From Tessaracoccus defluvii (GTDB lineage Bacteria; Actinomycetota; Actinomycetes; Propionibacteriales; Propionibacteriaceae), in assembly GCF_014489575.1 (NCBI RefSeq), contig NZ_CP060789.1, positions 3,348,001 through 3,412,000 on the forward strand: a stretch of DNA of 64,000 nt. Reading direction: 5' to 3'. The stretch's first letter is position 1. Every line of letters begins with the position of its first letter. Below are positions 1-7,444 of the stretch, piece after piece. The notes beneath the pieces were generated by a model. The model ran no database searches. It was not told the DNA's origin and saw only the letters and a program-made list of their open reading frames with translations. The translations under genes were made by a program, and so were the position numbers.

Positions 1-311
1 GCAGCGAGGATCAGGGCGGCCACCGCCGGCCGTGCCCAGGCCGTGCCCGGGACGCGGATCCGGATCCGCGCCCGGCTGGCGAGCGAGATCGCCTCAGCGA
101 TCACCGTCAGCGCCAACCATCCCCACGCCAGCCAGGCGACCGCACCGAGCAGCGCCAGCAGCAGCCGGCTCTCCAGAGCCACGGTGAGGGCTGTGCGCCA
201 GTCGGCCTCGAGCAGATAGCCCGGCTCGGTGAACCGGGCGAGGAACCACGGCACACCGAGCAGCAACACGCCCAGCAGCAGCAGCGCCCCGAGGGCGCGC
301 AGGGCCCTCAT
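1..311 (-). CDS. Partial membrane protein at 3' end of Tad pilus operon
   Basis: Only the N-terminal ~103 residues lie in the window; the rest runs off the left edge. The start ATG at 311 gives MRALRALG followed by a leucine-rich membrane segment (about residues 5-25), a short loop, and a second hydrophobic stretch (about residues 50-75). It lies 27 bp downstream of the small pilin-like gene on the same strand, so it is probably the last visible gene of the pilus operon. In actinobacterial Tad loci this position is often taken by a membrane protein carrying LysM or BTAD-type domains further downstream; those domains are not visible here, so that identity is inference. Confidence 0.6.
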   Translation of the reverse strand, partial: MRALRALGALLLLGVLLLGVPWFLARFTEPGYLLEADWRTALTVALESRLLLALLGAVAWLAWGWLALTVIAEAISLASRARIRIRVPGTAWARPAVAALILA

Positions 312-338
312 CGCCGTCCCCGATCCGCCCCGGTCATG

Positions 339-521
339 TCACCGGGGCAGCCGGTCAGTGACGTAGAGGGTGATCGCCGTGACGATGACGACGGCGATGG
401 CCGCGGCCCCGGCCAGCAGGATGGCGTTCTCCGTGCTCTGGCTGAGGCCCCGCTCGTCCGGCTTCCGTGGCCCCATGACGAGCAGCACGATCAGCCCGAC
501 AGTGCGATTCAGTGACGACAT
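339..521 (-). CDS. Small pilin-like membrane peptide of the Tad locus
   Basis: 60-residue protein with a single membrane helix (about residues 31-52, ILLAGAAAIAVVIVTAITLY). Just before the helix is ERGLSQSTEN, which resembles the Gly-x-x-x-x-Glu type prepilin processing region of Flp pilins but has Asn where Flp has Tyr. An upstream ATG exists at 578, but the ATG at 521 has a clean AAGGAGG six bases away and begins MSSLNRTVGL, so it is preferred. It sits between tadC and the partial membrane gene, where Flp-like or minor pilins are expected. It could be a minor pilin or an assembly factor and not the major subunit. Confidence 0.7.
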   Translation of the reverse strand: MSSLNRTVGLIVLLVMGPRKPDERGLSQSTENAILLAGAAAIAVVIVTAITLYVTDRLPR

Positions 522-587
522 GTGATCCTCCTTGTAGTGGTGATAGGTACGGATCGGACGGATCCACCGCCCGTCCACAGGTTTTCT

Positions 588-1469
588 CTAGGGGCCACCC
601 AGCAGCGGCAGCAGGGCAGGGACGAGCAGCGCGACCCCCAGCAGCAGGGCCGGCAGGGTCATCCAGAGCGTCATCGACTCGCTCGCCTCCTGCGCCTCCG
701 ACTTCTGCCTGGCCAGGTGCGCGTCGCGGAGCTCCCTGACGCGGGCCTGCAACACCTCCGACAGACCGGCTCCCTGCTCCTCGAGCTGCATGATGTCGGC
801 GAAATCGGTCAGCTCAGGAACGCCCCACTCGACGGCGATGCGCCGCAGCTCCTCCCAGGGCTGCGCCTGCTCCATCCTGGCCCGCTCCAGCCCCGCCGAG
901 ATGCGGCGGAAGAGAGGCGAACCCGAGACGGTGGCGGCGCTGGCGGCTGCCTGCGCGGCGGAGGCGTTGGCGAGTCGTTCCAGCACCACCAGGTCGAAGA
1001 ACGTGTGGATGCCGTCGGTGGCCGACCGCCGTTGCTGTTCGGTGCCGCGGCGCAGCCGGAGGTCGGCGATGAACCAGCCGATGATGCCGCCGCCGACGCA
1101 GGCCAGCAGCGGGATCGCGGTGTGGGCCCCGCCCGTGACGGTCGAGATCAGCAGCCAGGCGCCGGGCAGCAGGGCGCCGGTCACGGTCCAGACCAGCTTC
1201 TCGATGAAGAAGTCGCCAGGGGTGCGGTCCTGCAGCTGGAGCTGCCGCAGTTGGGCGTCGGTCAGGGGGAGCCGCAGCCGGCGCCACGCCCGCTCACCCC
1301 ACCCTTCCAGGCCCTCGACGGGCGCGGCGGGCGGAACCGGTGAGGTCGGCCGTCGCTCCAGCACCGCGAGGGCGTCGCCGAGCCGCAACGGAGGGGTGAG
1401 CGATCCCCGCACGACGAGGAAGACGCCCAAGCCCACCGTCATACCGGCGGCGACCAGCCAGCCGATCAT
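588..1469 (-). CDS. tadC: Type II/IV secretion inner-membrane protein, TadC-like
   Basis: 293-residue polytopic protein of the T2SS F-domain family, an inner-membrane platform for Flp/Tad pilus assembly. It has an N-terminal membrane helix (residues 1-20), paired helices near 95-135, a cytosolic four-helix F domain (about 140-265, with EEQGAGLSEVL typical of TadC) and a final helix at 270-290. The start ATG overlaps the tadB stop by 4 bp (ATGA), so translation is coupled. TadB and TadC work as a pair with the TadA ATPase; all three are present in order. Length is normal for the family. Confidence 0.85.
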   Translation of the reverse strand: MIGWLVAAGMTVGLGVFLVVRGSLTPPLRLGDALAVLERRPTSPVPPAAPVEGLEGWGERAWRRLRLPLTDAQLRQLQLQDRTPGDFFIEKLVWTVTGALLPGAWLLISTVTGGAHTAIPLLACVGGGIIGWFIADLRLRRGTEQQRRSATDGIHTFFDLVVLERLANASAAQAAASAATVSGSPLFRRISAGLERARMEQAQPWEELRRIAVEWGVPELTDFADIMQLEEQGAGLSEVLQARVRELRDAHLARQKSEAQEASESMTLWMTLPALLLGVALLVPALLPLLGGP

Positions 1470-2323
1470 GGCGAGCTCCGGAGGAACCTCGGCGCCATCG
1501 GCGGCACCGTCTTGCGGCGGAGGATCGCCAGGCAGCCGAGGTAGGTGGCGGCCAGCACGGCCGCGATCGCCTGCCCCACGGGGGTCGCGTAGGCGGCGAA
1601 GAACCGCGGGTTCAGCAGGAGCATCGTCATCAGGACACCCAGCGTGATGATCGTGACCTGCCGCACCACCGCCCGCGGCTTCGCCCGCTCGGCCGACACC
1701 TCCCGCAGCGCCCGCAGCCGGTCCTGGATGGAGTCGGACAGGGCGCCGAGTGTCGCCCGGGCGCCCGCGCCGCCCCGTGAGGCTGCGATGCTGAGCGCCG
1801 CGATGACGGCGTCGGCGTCAGCCGATCCGAGGTCGTCGGCCGTGCCGTAGAGGGCGTCGCGCAGGGTCCAGCGCTGGTCGAGCCGCAGGCACAGCCGGGC
1901 GACGGGCTCGCGCAGCACCTCGGGCACCTGGCGCCGGGTGGCGAGGATCGCGTCGCGGATCGACCGGCCCGACGACAGCGACGTCGCCAACAACCGCACC
2001 CAGCGGTCGAGGCCGGCGAGCACCTCGATCTCCTTGCTCGGGGGCGCCGTCAGCAGGAGCGGCACCACCACGAGCAGCACCGGCACCAGCACGACAGCCA
2101 GCGGCCACCGGCCCACGAGGGCCGTCACCACACCGGCGATCAACGCGCCGGCGAACCAGGCGCGCCGGCGCAGGGACTGAGTTGTCCACCACCGATGCGC
2201 CCTTGTCCACAGGCCTGTGGATGGCGCTGTGGACGGCGGGACCCTCCGCAGCATGCCGGCCAGGATGAGCGTGATCCCCAGCCCGACCATGGCCCCGGCC
2301 GTCGCGGCCGCCGTCACGCCCAT
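1466..2323 (-). CDS. tadB: Type II/IV secretion inner-membrane protein, TadB-like
   Basis: 285-residue T2SS F-domain membrane protein, partner of TadC in the Tad pilus platform. Membrane helices lie at about residues 5-22, 60-100 and 225-275. The central cytosolic domain contains LDRWVRLLATSLSSGRSIRD and RGGAGARATLGALSD, characteristic of the TadB F domain. The start codon overlaps the end of tadA by 10 bp and its stop overlaps the tadC start by 4 bp, so it lies in one tightly coupled operon. Confidence 0.85.
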   Translation of the reverse strand: MGVTAAATAGAMVGLGITLILAGMLRRVPPSTAPSTGLWTRAHRWWTTQSLRRRAWFAGALIAGVVTALVGRWPLAVVLVPVLLVVVPLLLTAPPSKEIEVLAGLDRWVRLLATSLSSGRSIRDAILATRRQVPEVLREPVARLCLRLDQRWTLRDALYGTADDLGSADADAVIAALSIAASRGGAGARATLGALSDSIQDRLRALREVSAERAKPRAVVRQVTIITLGVLMTMLLLNPRFFAAYATPVGQAIAAVLAATYLGCLAILRRKTVPPMAPRFLRSSP

Positions 2324-3753
2324 CGCTCGGCCCTGTCGAACGCGGCCAGCTCCTCGGCCATGCCTGCCTCGGGCTGGAACAGCTCGGGCGAGGTCTCGGT
2401 CGCGGCCCGGTAGACCAGATGGGTGCTGGGGCGACCGCCCTCGACCGAGCCGGTCAACTGCCGCACCTCGGAGACGTAGCGGTGCCGGATCCCGCCGCGC
2501 CAGGCGTCGTCGCGGAGGGTGACGTGCACGATGAAGTTGATGTGGTGGGCGATCTGCCTCAGGGCGTCGTCGATCGACATGACCTTGCCCTGGGCTACCC
2601 GGGCGGCGAGGCGGTCGATGGTGGAGGCGGCGGAGTGTGAATGGGTAGTTGACAAGGTGCCCGCCCCGGACTGCATAGCCTCGAACATTGCGCCCGCCTC
2701 GGCGCCTCGGACCTCGCCGACGACGAGCCGGGTCAGGTTCTGCCGCAGCGCCTCTGGGATGAGGTCGGCGACGGTGTAGGAGCCGAGTGCGGAGTCGCCG
2801 TCGCGCTCGCCCATCCCGATGCGGGCCTGCAGCGCCAGCACGTTCTGGCGATGGTCGAGCAGGTGGGTCAGTAGTTCGTAGTCGGTCTCGAGGGTGCCGA
2901 ACCGCTCGCTCGGATGGATGGCGGCGATGAGCGCCCGCAGCAGCGTCGTCTTTCCGGCGCCCTGGTCGCCCGAGATGACGATCGACTTGCGGGCCAGCAC
3001 CGCCGACTGCAGCAGCCGGGCGAGACGGCCGGGCAGCATGCCGTCCTCGGCCAGGTCGGCGAGGGTGACATCGGTCAGGAGGTGCTGCCGGAGCACCACA
3101 CTCGGCCGGTATGACAGTCCAAAGCCGATGGCATGGAGCCGGAACCGGTCGCCGAGGGCGAGAGTCATCGTCGGGTGGAGGTCGTCGAACGGGCGCGGGG
3201 GCGTCGCCGTCTCACCCAGGAACCGGATGGCCTCGACGAGTTCCTCGTCGGTGTCGGCGATGGGCGGATGGGCCTCCCTGTGGCCGTCGCCGTACTGGAC
3301 CATCACCTGATCGCAGCCGTGGATCTCGATGTTCTCGGCGTCGGGGATCTCGAACAGCGGCTGCAGCCGGCCGTAGCCGAAGATGGCGTTCTCGACGGCG
3401 GCCGCGTAGCGCGCCTCCAGTTCGATGGGCCACAGGGCCTCGCCCGACTCGCTGAGGGTCTGGGCCCTGGCGTGAACGACGGTGCGGATGATCGCCCGCC
3501 CCTGCATCCGACGATCGGCCTCGGGGATCGGGCGCCCGCGCGACTCGAGCCACTCGGCAGATGCCCGTCCGATCAGTTCGGCGGCCTCGCGGCGCAGGCT
3601 GACGACCAGCTGCCAGTCGACGTCAGTCACGACGGCGAACGCCCTGGCCGGCCGCGGCACCGTCCCATGCTCCGGCTCGTGCGCGGCCTCGTCGGTCACC
3701 AGCCCCAGCCGGCCCAGCGCGCCGGAGAGGGGAGGAAAGTCGGTGGTGCTCAT
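2314..3753 (-). CDS. tadA: Pilus assembly ATPase, TadA/CpaF family
   Basis: 479-residue secretion ATPase powering Flp pilus assembly at the cytoplasmic membrane. Visible motifs are a Walker A loop GDQGAGKTTLL (about residue 265), an Asp-box/Walker B region RLVVGEVRGAEAGAMFEAMQ, and a His box TTHSHSAAS. The N-terminal ~240 residues are the CpaF-type N domain. The open frame continues far upstream, but the ATG at 3753 (MSTTDFPPL) overlaps the previous gene's stop by 4 bp (ATGA), which fixes the start. Length is typical of actinobacterial TadA. Confidence 0.9.
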   Translation of the reverse strand: MSTTDFPPLSGALGRLGLVTDEAAHEPEHGTVPRPARAFAVVTDVDWQLVVSLRREAAELIGRASAEWLESRGRPIPEADRRMQGRAIIRTVVHARAQTLSESGEALWPIELEARYAAAVENAIFGYGRLQPLFEIPDAENIEIHGCDQVMVQYGDGHREAHPPIADTDEELVEAIRFLGETATPPRPFDDLHPTMTLALGDRFRLHAIGFGLSYRPSVVLRQHLLTDVTLADLAEDGMLPGRLARLLQSAVLARKSIVISGDQGAGKTTLLRALIAAIHPSERFGTLETDYELLTHLLDHRQNVLALQARIGMGERDGDSALGSYTVADLIPEALRQNLTRLVVGEVRGAEAGAMFEAMQSGAGTLSTTHSHSAASTIDRLAARVAQGKVMSIDDALRQIAHHINFIVHVTLRDDAWRGGIRHRYVSEVRQLTGSVEGGRPSTHLVYRAATETSPELFQPEAGMAEELAAFDRAERWA

Positions 3754-4547
3754 CGGTCCACCCCGGCGGCGACCACGTCCCTGGCCCGGATCAGCCGGTC
3801 CTGCAACATGGAGGCCTGGGACCGGAACCGGCCCATGTACGACGACGCGGCGAACCGTCTGGGCTCGGGTTCGCCGTCGCTGAGGACGGCGGCCGCCTTC
3901 GGATCCCACGGAGCCTCCACCCAGGCGGGGAGCGCGAACTGAGCCGCGATCTCCGCCGTCGAGTAGGGCCGATCGGGGCCGACGACGGCGAGTGCGGCGG
4001 GAACCACCGCGTTCAGGGTGCGGAGCTGGTCCTCCAGCGTCGGCAGGTGGATGTGAGCGGCGGCCAGGGAACGGAGGCTGGAGCGGACCCCCACCAGGAC
4101 CGCGTCGGCGGAGGCGAGCAGCCCCAGCGGCAGCCCGCTGTTGCCGATCCGCCCGATGTCGACCAGCACGTCGGCCCCCTGCCCGTCGAGCGCGCGCACG
4201 GCCTCGCCGAACGCGGGCCAGACGTGCTCGAACAGGCGGGCCGCGCCCGGTGTGGTGAATCCAGGCAGGAACCGGCGCTGCACGTCGCCGCCCTCGACCA
4301 GCGGCAGCGTCTGGCGCCACAACTCGGGCGCGAGGAGGGTGCCCTCGCGGTGGAGCTGGGCGAGCCGCATCATGCCGCGACCCCCGTGGTCCATGCCCCT
4401 CAGGTATCCGGCCTGGATACTCTGCGCGGGCTCCCTGTCACCGTCGACGAGCAGGACATGCCGTGGCCACGTCAGGGCCAGGCCGAGCGCCGTGGTGGTC
4501 ACGCCGGGAGCCCCGGTCGCGGACGCGCACACCACGACGGCCATCAC
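3750..4547 (-). CDS. CpaE/TadZ-like pilus localisation protein, degenerate P-loop
   Basis: 265-residue protein at the place of CpaE/TadZ, a MinD-like protein that positions the pilus machine. The fold is suggested by the N-terminal beta-strand VVVCASATGAPGVTTTALG and by HVLLVDGDRE. The Walker A lysine is missing: the loop reads GAPGVTTT where MinD/ParA proteins have KGGVGKTT, so ATP hydrolysis is doubtful. Degenerate P-loops are known within the TadZ family. The start overlaps the upstream SAF gene by 4 bp and the stop overlaps tadA by 4 bp. An ATG one codon downstream is equally possible. Confidence 0.75.
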   Translation of the reverse strand: MMAVVVCASATGAPGVTTTALGLALTWPRHVLLVDGDREPAQSIQAGYLRGMDHGGRGMMRLAQLHREGTLLAPELWRQTLPLVEGGDVQRRFLPGFTTPGAARLFEHVWPAFGEAVRALDGQGADVLVDIGRIGNSGLPLGLLASADAVLVGVRSSLRSLAAAHIHLPTLEDQLRTLNAVVPAALAVVGPDRPYSTAEIAAQFALPAWVEAPWDPKAAAVLSDGEPEPRRFAASSYMGRFRSQASMLQDRLIRARDVVAAGVDR

Positions 4548-5188
4548 ACACCGCCCACCAGCACCAGCGCGACCTGGTCGCCAGCGGCGAGCCGAGCCAC
4601 CAGGTCCGCCTCCGCATCGGCGACCCGCACGTCGAGGGCGAAGCTCGTGCCATCGTCGAGCAGCGAGGGGGCCCGCGCCACGACGGCGTCGACGGTGGTC
4701 TGCGTGCCGTCGCCGACCCCGACGACGCGCACCGCAGTGCCGGGCGGCAGTTCGGTGGCCGGCAGCTTCCCGATCGGCAGCCGTAGGCCCACGAGCGTCT
4801 GCCCGGCGGGCAGCGGCTCCGCGCCGACGTGCCTGGCCAGCGGGAAGGCTCCCTTGGGCAGATCCATGAGGGCCCGCTCGCCGACGAGCGAGGGAAGGTC
4901 CGCTGCCGGCATCCCCTGGACGCCGGAGGAGGCGGGCAGTTCGATGACGGTCAGGTCGCCGTCGCCGATGACATCGCCGCGTCGCACGTCGGCTGCCATG
5001 ACGACGAGGGGGACGACGTCGTCGCCGGATCCGACCAACGCAGCGGCGCCGATGCCGCCCCCGGCGACCAGGAGCAGACCCAGCGCGATGAGGCGGGGGC
5101 TGCGGCGGGCCCGCAACTGCACGGTCTCGGGGCGAGGGGTGGTGGGCGGGGTGAGGTCAGGCTTCGTCGGCCGCTGCGGTTTGTGCAT
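4544..5188 (-). CDS. cpaB: SAF-domain pilus protein, CpaB/RcpC-like
   Basis: 214-residue protein, first gene of the Tad operon. A basic N-terminus is followed by one membrane helix (about residues 34-53, LIALGLLLVAGGGIGAAALV), then a SAF domain (about 60-125, with the VRRGDVIGDGDLTV and RALMDLPKGAFPLARH segments) and a C-terminal RcpC-like part. In Tad systems CpaB/RcpC is a periplasmic or cell-wall facing component. AAGGAGG lies five bases before the ATG. The upstream region to about 5240 is relatively AT-rich and probably holds the operon promoter. Confidence 0.8.
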   Translation of the reverse strand: MHKPQRPTKPDLTPPTTPRPETVQLRARRSPRLIALGLLLVAGGGIGAAALVGSGDDVVPLVVMAADVRRGDVIGDGDLTVIELPASSGVQGMPAADLPSLVGERALMDLPKGAFPLARHVGAEPLPAGQTLVGLRLPIGKLPATELPPGTAVRVVGVGDGTQTTVDAVVARAPSLLDDGTSFALDVRVADAEADLVARLAAGDQVALVLVGGV

Positions 5189-5240
5189 CGGTGCCTCCTT
5201 CCCCCATTGAGAGTTCGGAGACTAATTGCGAGGAGGGGCA

Positions 5241-5438
5241 ATGGGAAGGTGTCCGTGGCCGGGATGTGGACAACTCGCTGTGGAGTTACCGAAGAGTGGT
5301 CGAAAGTTGATCAAACGCATGCCGAAAGAGGATTTGTCCCTGCGGACCTGCGCCTGCGGTCCCGGGGGCCCACTTCCTGCGGAGGGCATCGGGTCGTCCG
5401 GAGCCGATCGGAGACGGGCGCGAGGCCGCGATGTTTGA
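5241..5438 (+). CDS. Possible small Cys-rich protein (doubtful)
   Basis: A 65-codon frame starts with ATG preceded by a perfect AGGAGGGG four bases away. The product starts MGRCPWPGCGQ and later has TCACGPGG, giving four cysteines that could bind a metal. Against it, codon usage is mixed, without the third-position G/C bias of neighbouring genes, and the frame lies in the divergent intergenic region between cpaB and csbD and overlaps the sigB-like promoter by a few bases. No family is recognised. Reported because the ribosome site is unusually good. Confidence 0.25.
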   Translation: MGRCPWPGCGQLAVELPKSGRKLIKRMPKEDLSLRTCACGPGGPLPAEGIGSSGADRRRARGRDV

Positions 5439-5457
5439 ACTAGGCCCAGGGGGGTAG
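5433..5457 (+). promoter_or_regulatory. sigB-type stress promoter of csbD
   Basis: GTTT (5433-5436) and GGGTAG (5452-5457) are separated by 15 bases, matching the GTTT-N14-17-GGGTAT type used by sigB/sigF-like stress sigma factors. The csbD start is 35 bases downstream. CsbD was named as a sigB-controlled gene in Bacillus, which fits. Confidence 0.6.
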
Positions 5458-5491
5458 TGGGTGACTGTCCGAACAAGCGAAGGAGCTCACC

Positions 5492-5674
5492 ATGGGTCTC
5501 GATGACAAGGCCAAGATTGCTGCGCAGGATGCGGCAGGCAAGGTGAAGGAAGGGGTCGGCGATCTCACCGACAACGAGCGTCTGGAAGCGGAAGGCAAGG
5601 CTGACCAGACCGCCGCGGCGGTGAAGAAGAAGGTCGAAGAGGCCAAGGACGCCGTACGTGACAAGTTGCGCTGA
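5492..5674 (+). CDS. csbD: CsbD family stress protein
   Basis: 60-residue highly charged protein starting MGLDDKAKIAAQDAAGKVKE and ending in VKKKVEEAKDAVRDKLR, the typical amphipathic helical CsbD pattern. CsbD proteins are abundant under general stress but have no assigned enzymatic role. AAGGAG sits six bases before the ATG. It is followed 14 bases after its stop by a small membrane-protein gene, so the two are likely co-transcribed from the sigB-like promoter at 5433-5457. Confidence 0.9.
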   Translation: MGLDDKAKIAAQDAAGKVKEGVGDLTDNERLEAEGKADQTAAAVKKKVEEAKDAVRDKLR

Positions 5675-5688
5675 ATAGGAGTACAGAC

Positions 5689-5832
5689 ATGGCTACGTTG
5701 CTTTGGATCCTGGCCGCGGTGCTGGTGATCTCCGGGATCTTTGCGCTGGTGCGCAAGCAGGTTCTCTGGGGGATCGTCCTGATCGTCGTCGGCCTCATCG
5801 TCGGCCCCGGCGGCGTGAGCATCTTCACCTGA
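5689..5832 (+). CDS. GPGG-motif small membrane protein
   Basis: 47-residue protein with two hydrophobic segments (about residues 3-20 and 26-39) joined by RKQ, ending LIVGPGGVSIFT. The GPGG motif after the second helix is the hallmark of a small actinobacterial membrane family often found beside csbD; no molecular function is established. AGGAG lies nine bases before the ATG. It is followed by a strong stem-loop (5846-5875), so it closes a two-gene stress operon. Confidence 0.8.
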   Translation: MATLLWILAAVLVISGIFALVRKQVLWGIVLIVVGLIVGPGGVSIFT

Positions 5833-5845
5833 GCCGCGGCAGAAT

Positions 5846-5875
5846 CGGCGGTCCGCAGAAGACTGCGGGCCGCCG
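5846..5875 (+). terminator. Stem-loop terminator after the csbD operon
   Basis: A 13-bp stem with one G-T wobble (CGGCGGTCCGCAG, then its partner) closes a four-base loop AAGA. It lies 13 bases after the stop of the small membrane gene. There is no T run, which is common in high-GC actinobacteria. Confidence 0.7.
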
Positions 5876-6191
5876 ACGTCTGCCGGACGATACGTCCTGG
5901 TTACTGAATGACAGAAATCGACGGAAGTCAGTCGAGAATATGCCGTTCGGTGATGTGGGAAATGTGCGCGATAGAGGCGAACCAGCGGTGGCTGAATAAA
6001 GTCACCCTTTCGGGTGATACTGCCAGGTTCACTAGCGGATTTACCATCAGTCATGGCCCCGACGGAGACGGCGTTCCTTCCTCTTGACGCTCGGTTCACG
6101 ACCCTCTTCGTGAGCCCCGAAATTCTGCGGCCGGTGGCCCAGTCACGAGCCTCGGTCACCGCGCCGATCGCCCCCTCGGCGTCGCCGTCGG
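5876..6191. other. Intergenic, AT-richer, no convincing gene
   Basis: About 316 bases with lower GC than the surroundings up to about 6060. A six-bp stem with a TTTC loop (TCACCC...GGGTGA) is at 6002-6017. Open frames exist on both strands but none has a ribosome site plus normal codon bias. It may hold regulatory sequence. Confidence 0.4.
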
Positions 6192-6446
6192 ATGTCGATC
6201 TTTTCGAGTCGCCGGCCGACGCCACCCTTCTACCCCGAACCGGACGATCTCAGGAATGCGCTCGCCCACGCCGTGGGGGAGGGGTGCGGCGACCTGGCCG
6301 CCGTCGCATGCGCTCTCGGGCCGGCCGCGGTGCCCGCACCGGAAGCCGCCGTGTGCGCCAGCCCATATGGCCTAGTTACCTGGCACTCGGAGGAGTTGCA
6401 GTCCATTCGGGCACGGTTCCTGACAGGTGCCCCGCCGACCCCCTAG
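6192..6446 (+). CDS. Hypothetical protein (weak)
   Basis: 84-residue frame with moderately normal codon bias. The product is acidic to neutral, with a central YPEPDDLRNALAHAVGEGC and an Ala-rich middle. No family is recognised, no membrane segment or signal is seen, and no clear ribosome site precedes the ATG. The stop TAG forms part of TAGGAT, which could be a -10 element for the metalloprotease gene downstream. Overlapping frames on both strands make this call weak. Confidence 0.3.
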   Translation: MSIFSSRRPTPPFYPEPDDLRNALAHAVGEGCGDLAAVACALGPAAVPAPEAAVCASPYGLVTWHSEELQSIRARFLTGAPPTP

Positions 6447-6459
6447 GATTGCCCTCGGT

Positions 6460-6488
6460 TTGACTTCCTGAGAATCCTGAGAGAATCT
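6460..6488 (+). promoter_or_regulatory. Candidate promoter of metalloprotease gene
   Basis: TTGACT (6460-6465) and GAATCT (6483-6488) are 17 bases apart, 40 bases before the GTG start at 6529. The -10 element is a modest match. A TAGGAT at 6444-6449 is an alternative. Confidence 0.35.
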
Positions 6489-6528
6489 TGGGTGGTTGTT
6501 TCCCGAGGCCGTTCCAGGAGGTGGTTCC

Positions 6529-7359
6529 GTGCGCAAGTGGTTCGCCGCGCTGACGACTGCCGCCGTCCTCGCCATCGGAACCATTGCCGCGAACTCCGCC
6601 GAGGCCCTTCCGCTCGCCCCGGAGCCCGTCGCCCCGGTCACCGGCATCCCCACCCCCTGCGCCCCGACGTTCCCGTACCCCGAGGGTGCCTCCGTCGAAG
6701 AGCTCAAGGCCGGGATCCAGCAGAACTTCGGCTTCAAGCTGGCCGGGAAGCAGTGGACCGACGGCAACAAGGCCTCCATCCGGATCCTGTGGGAGACGCT
6801 CGACGCGATGGAGTGCACGGACTACCGCGCCAACCTCCAGTCGAAGGTCTCCGGCACCGTCGGCATCAACGCCGGCTCGATCCGCGGCTACGCCTGGGGC
6901 GACTGGAGCCTCACCAAGGGCGGCTACGTCACCCTCGACTTCTCCAAGTTCCAGCGGGCGCTCGACTCCGGCGACGAAGGCAGGCTGACCCGCCTGGTCG
7001 CCCACGAACTCGGCCACGTCCTGAACTCCGACCGTGGCTCGAACCCCGACTACTGGGCCGCGTTCAAGAAGCTCTACGCCGAGGAAGGCCGCTTCTCCGA
7101 CTACGCGGGCCGCAGCGTCACCGAGACCTTCGCCGACGTCATCGGCTACTACGTGGGCCGCTGCGCGCTCGACAACCCGTACGACACCGGCGAGCACGAC
7201 GCCTACTACGAGTACGCGAAGACCTGGATCTTCGACGGCAAGGAATTCGGCCCCGCCCCCGGCGAGGAGCTGAACTGCACCGTGCCCGCGGGCGGCGCCG
7301 AGGCGCCCATGCCCGGCCCCCAGCTGCCCGAGTGGCTCGAGGGGCTCGGCGGCGAGTAA
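6529..7359 (+). CDS. Secreted zinc metalloprotease-like protein
   Basis: 276-residue exported protein. A Sec signal peptide occupies about residues 1-26 (VRKWFAALTT, then an alanine-rich core). A gluzincin/metzincin-like HELGH is at 159-163 (VAHELGHVLN), and a downstream ETFADVIGYYVG supplies a plausible third ligand or conserved Glu. Cysteines at 44, 96 and later positions may form disulfides. The GTG at 6529 is chosen over an ATG at 6496 because GGAGGTGG precedes it closely and the signal peptide then starts properly with a basic residue. The C-terminus is proline-rich. Family could not be named beyond zinc-dependent peptidase; substrate unknown. Confidence 0.75.
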   Translation: MRKWFAALTTAAVLAIGTIAANSAEALPLAPEPVAPVTGIPTPCAPTFPYPEGASVEELKAGIQQNFGFKLAGKQWTDGNKASIRILWETLDAMECTDYRANLQSKVSGTVGINAGSIRGYAWGDWSLTKGGYVTLDFSKFQRALDSGDEGRLTRLVAHELGHVLNSDRGSNPDYWAAFKKLYAEEGRFSDYAGRSVTETFADVIGYYVGRCALDNPYDTGEHDAYYEYAKTWIFDGKEFGPAPGEELNCTVPAGGAEAPMPGPQLPEWLEGLGGE

Positions 7360-7444
7360 CCCTCCGGCGCCCCGCGGCACGACGGCGGTAGGATGAGCGG
7401 TCACATCCGTTCGACACCGTTGTTTGACACCGTCAGGAGAAGTC

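Noticed and set aside
5440..6225. Minus-strand frame across csbD and the following intergenic region
   Set aside because: It covers two well-supported small genes on the plus strand and shows no recognisable domain.
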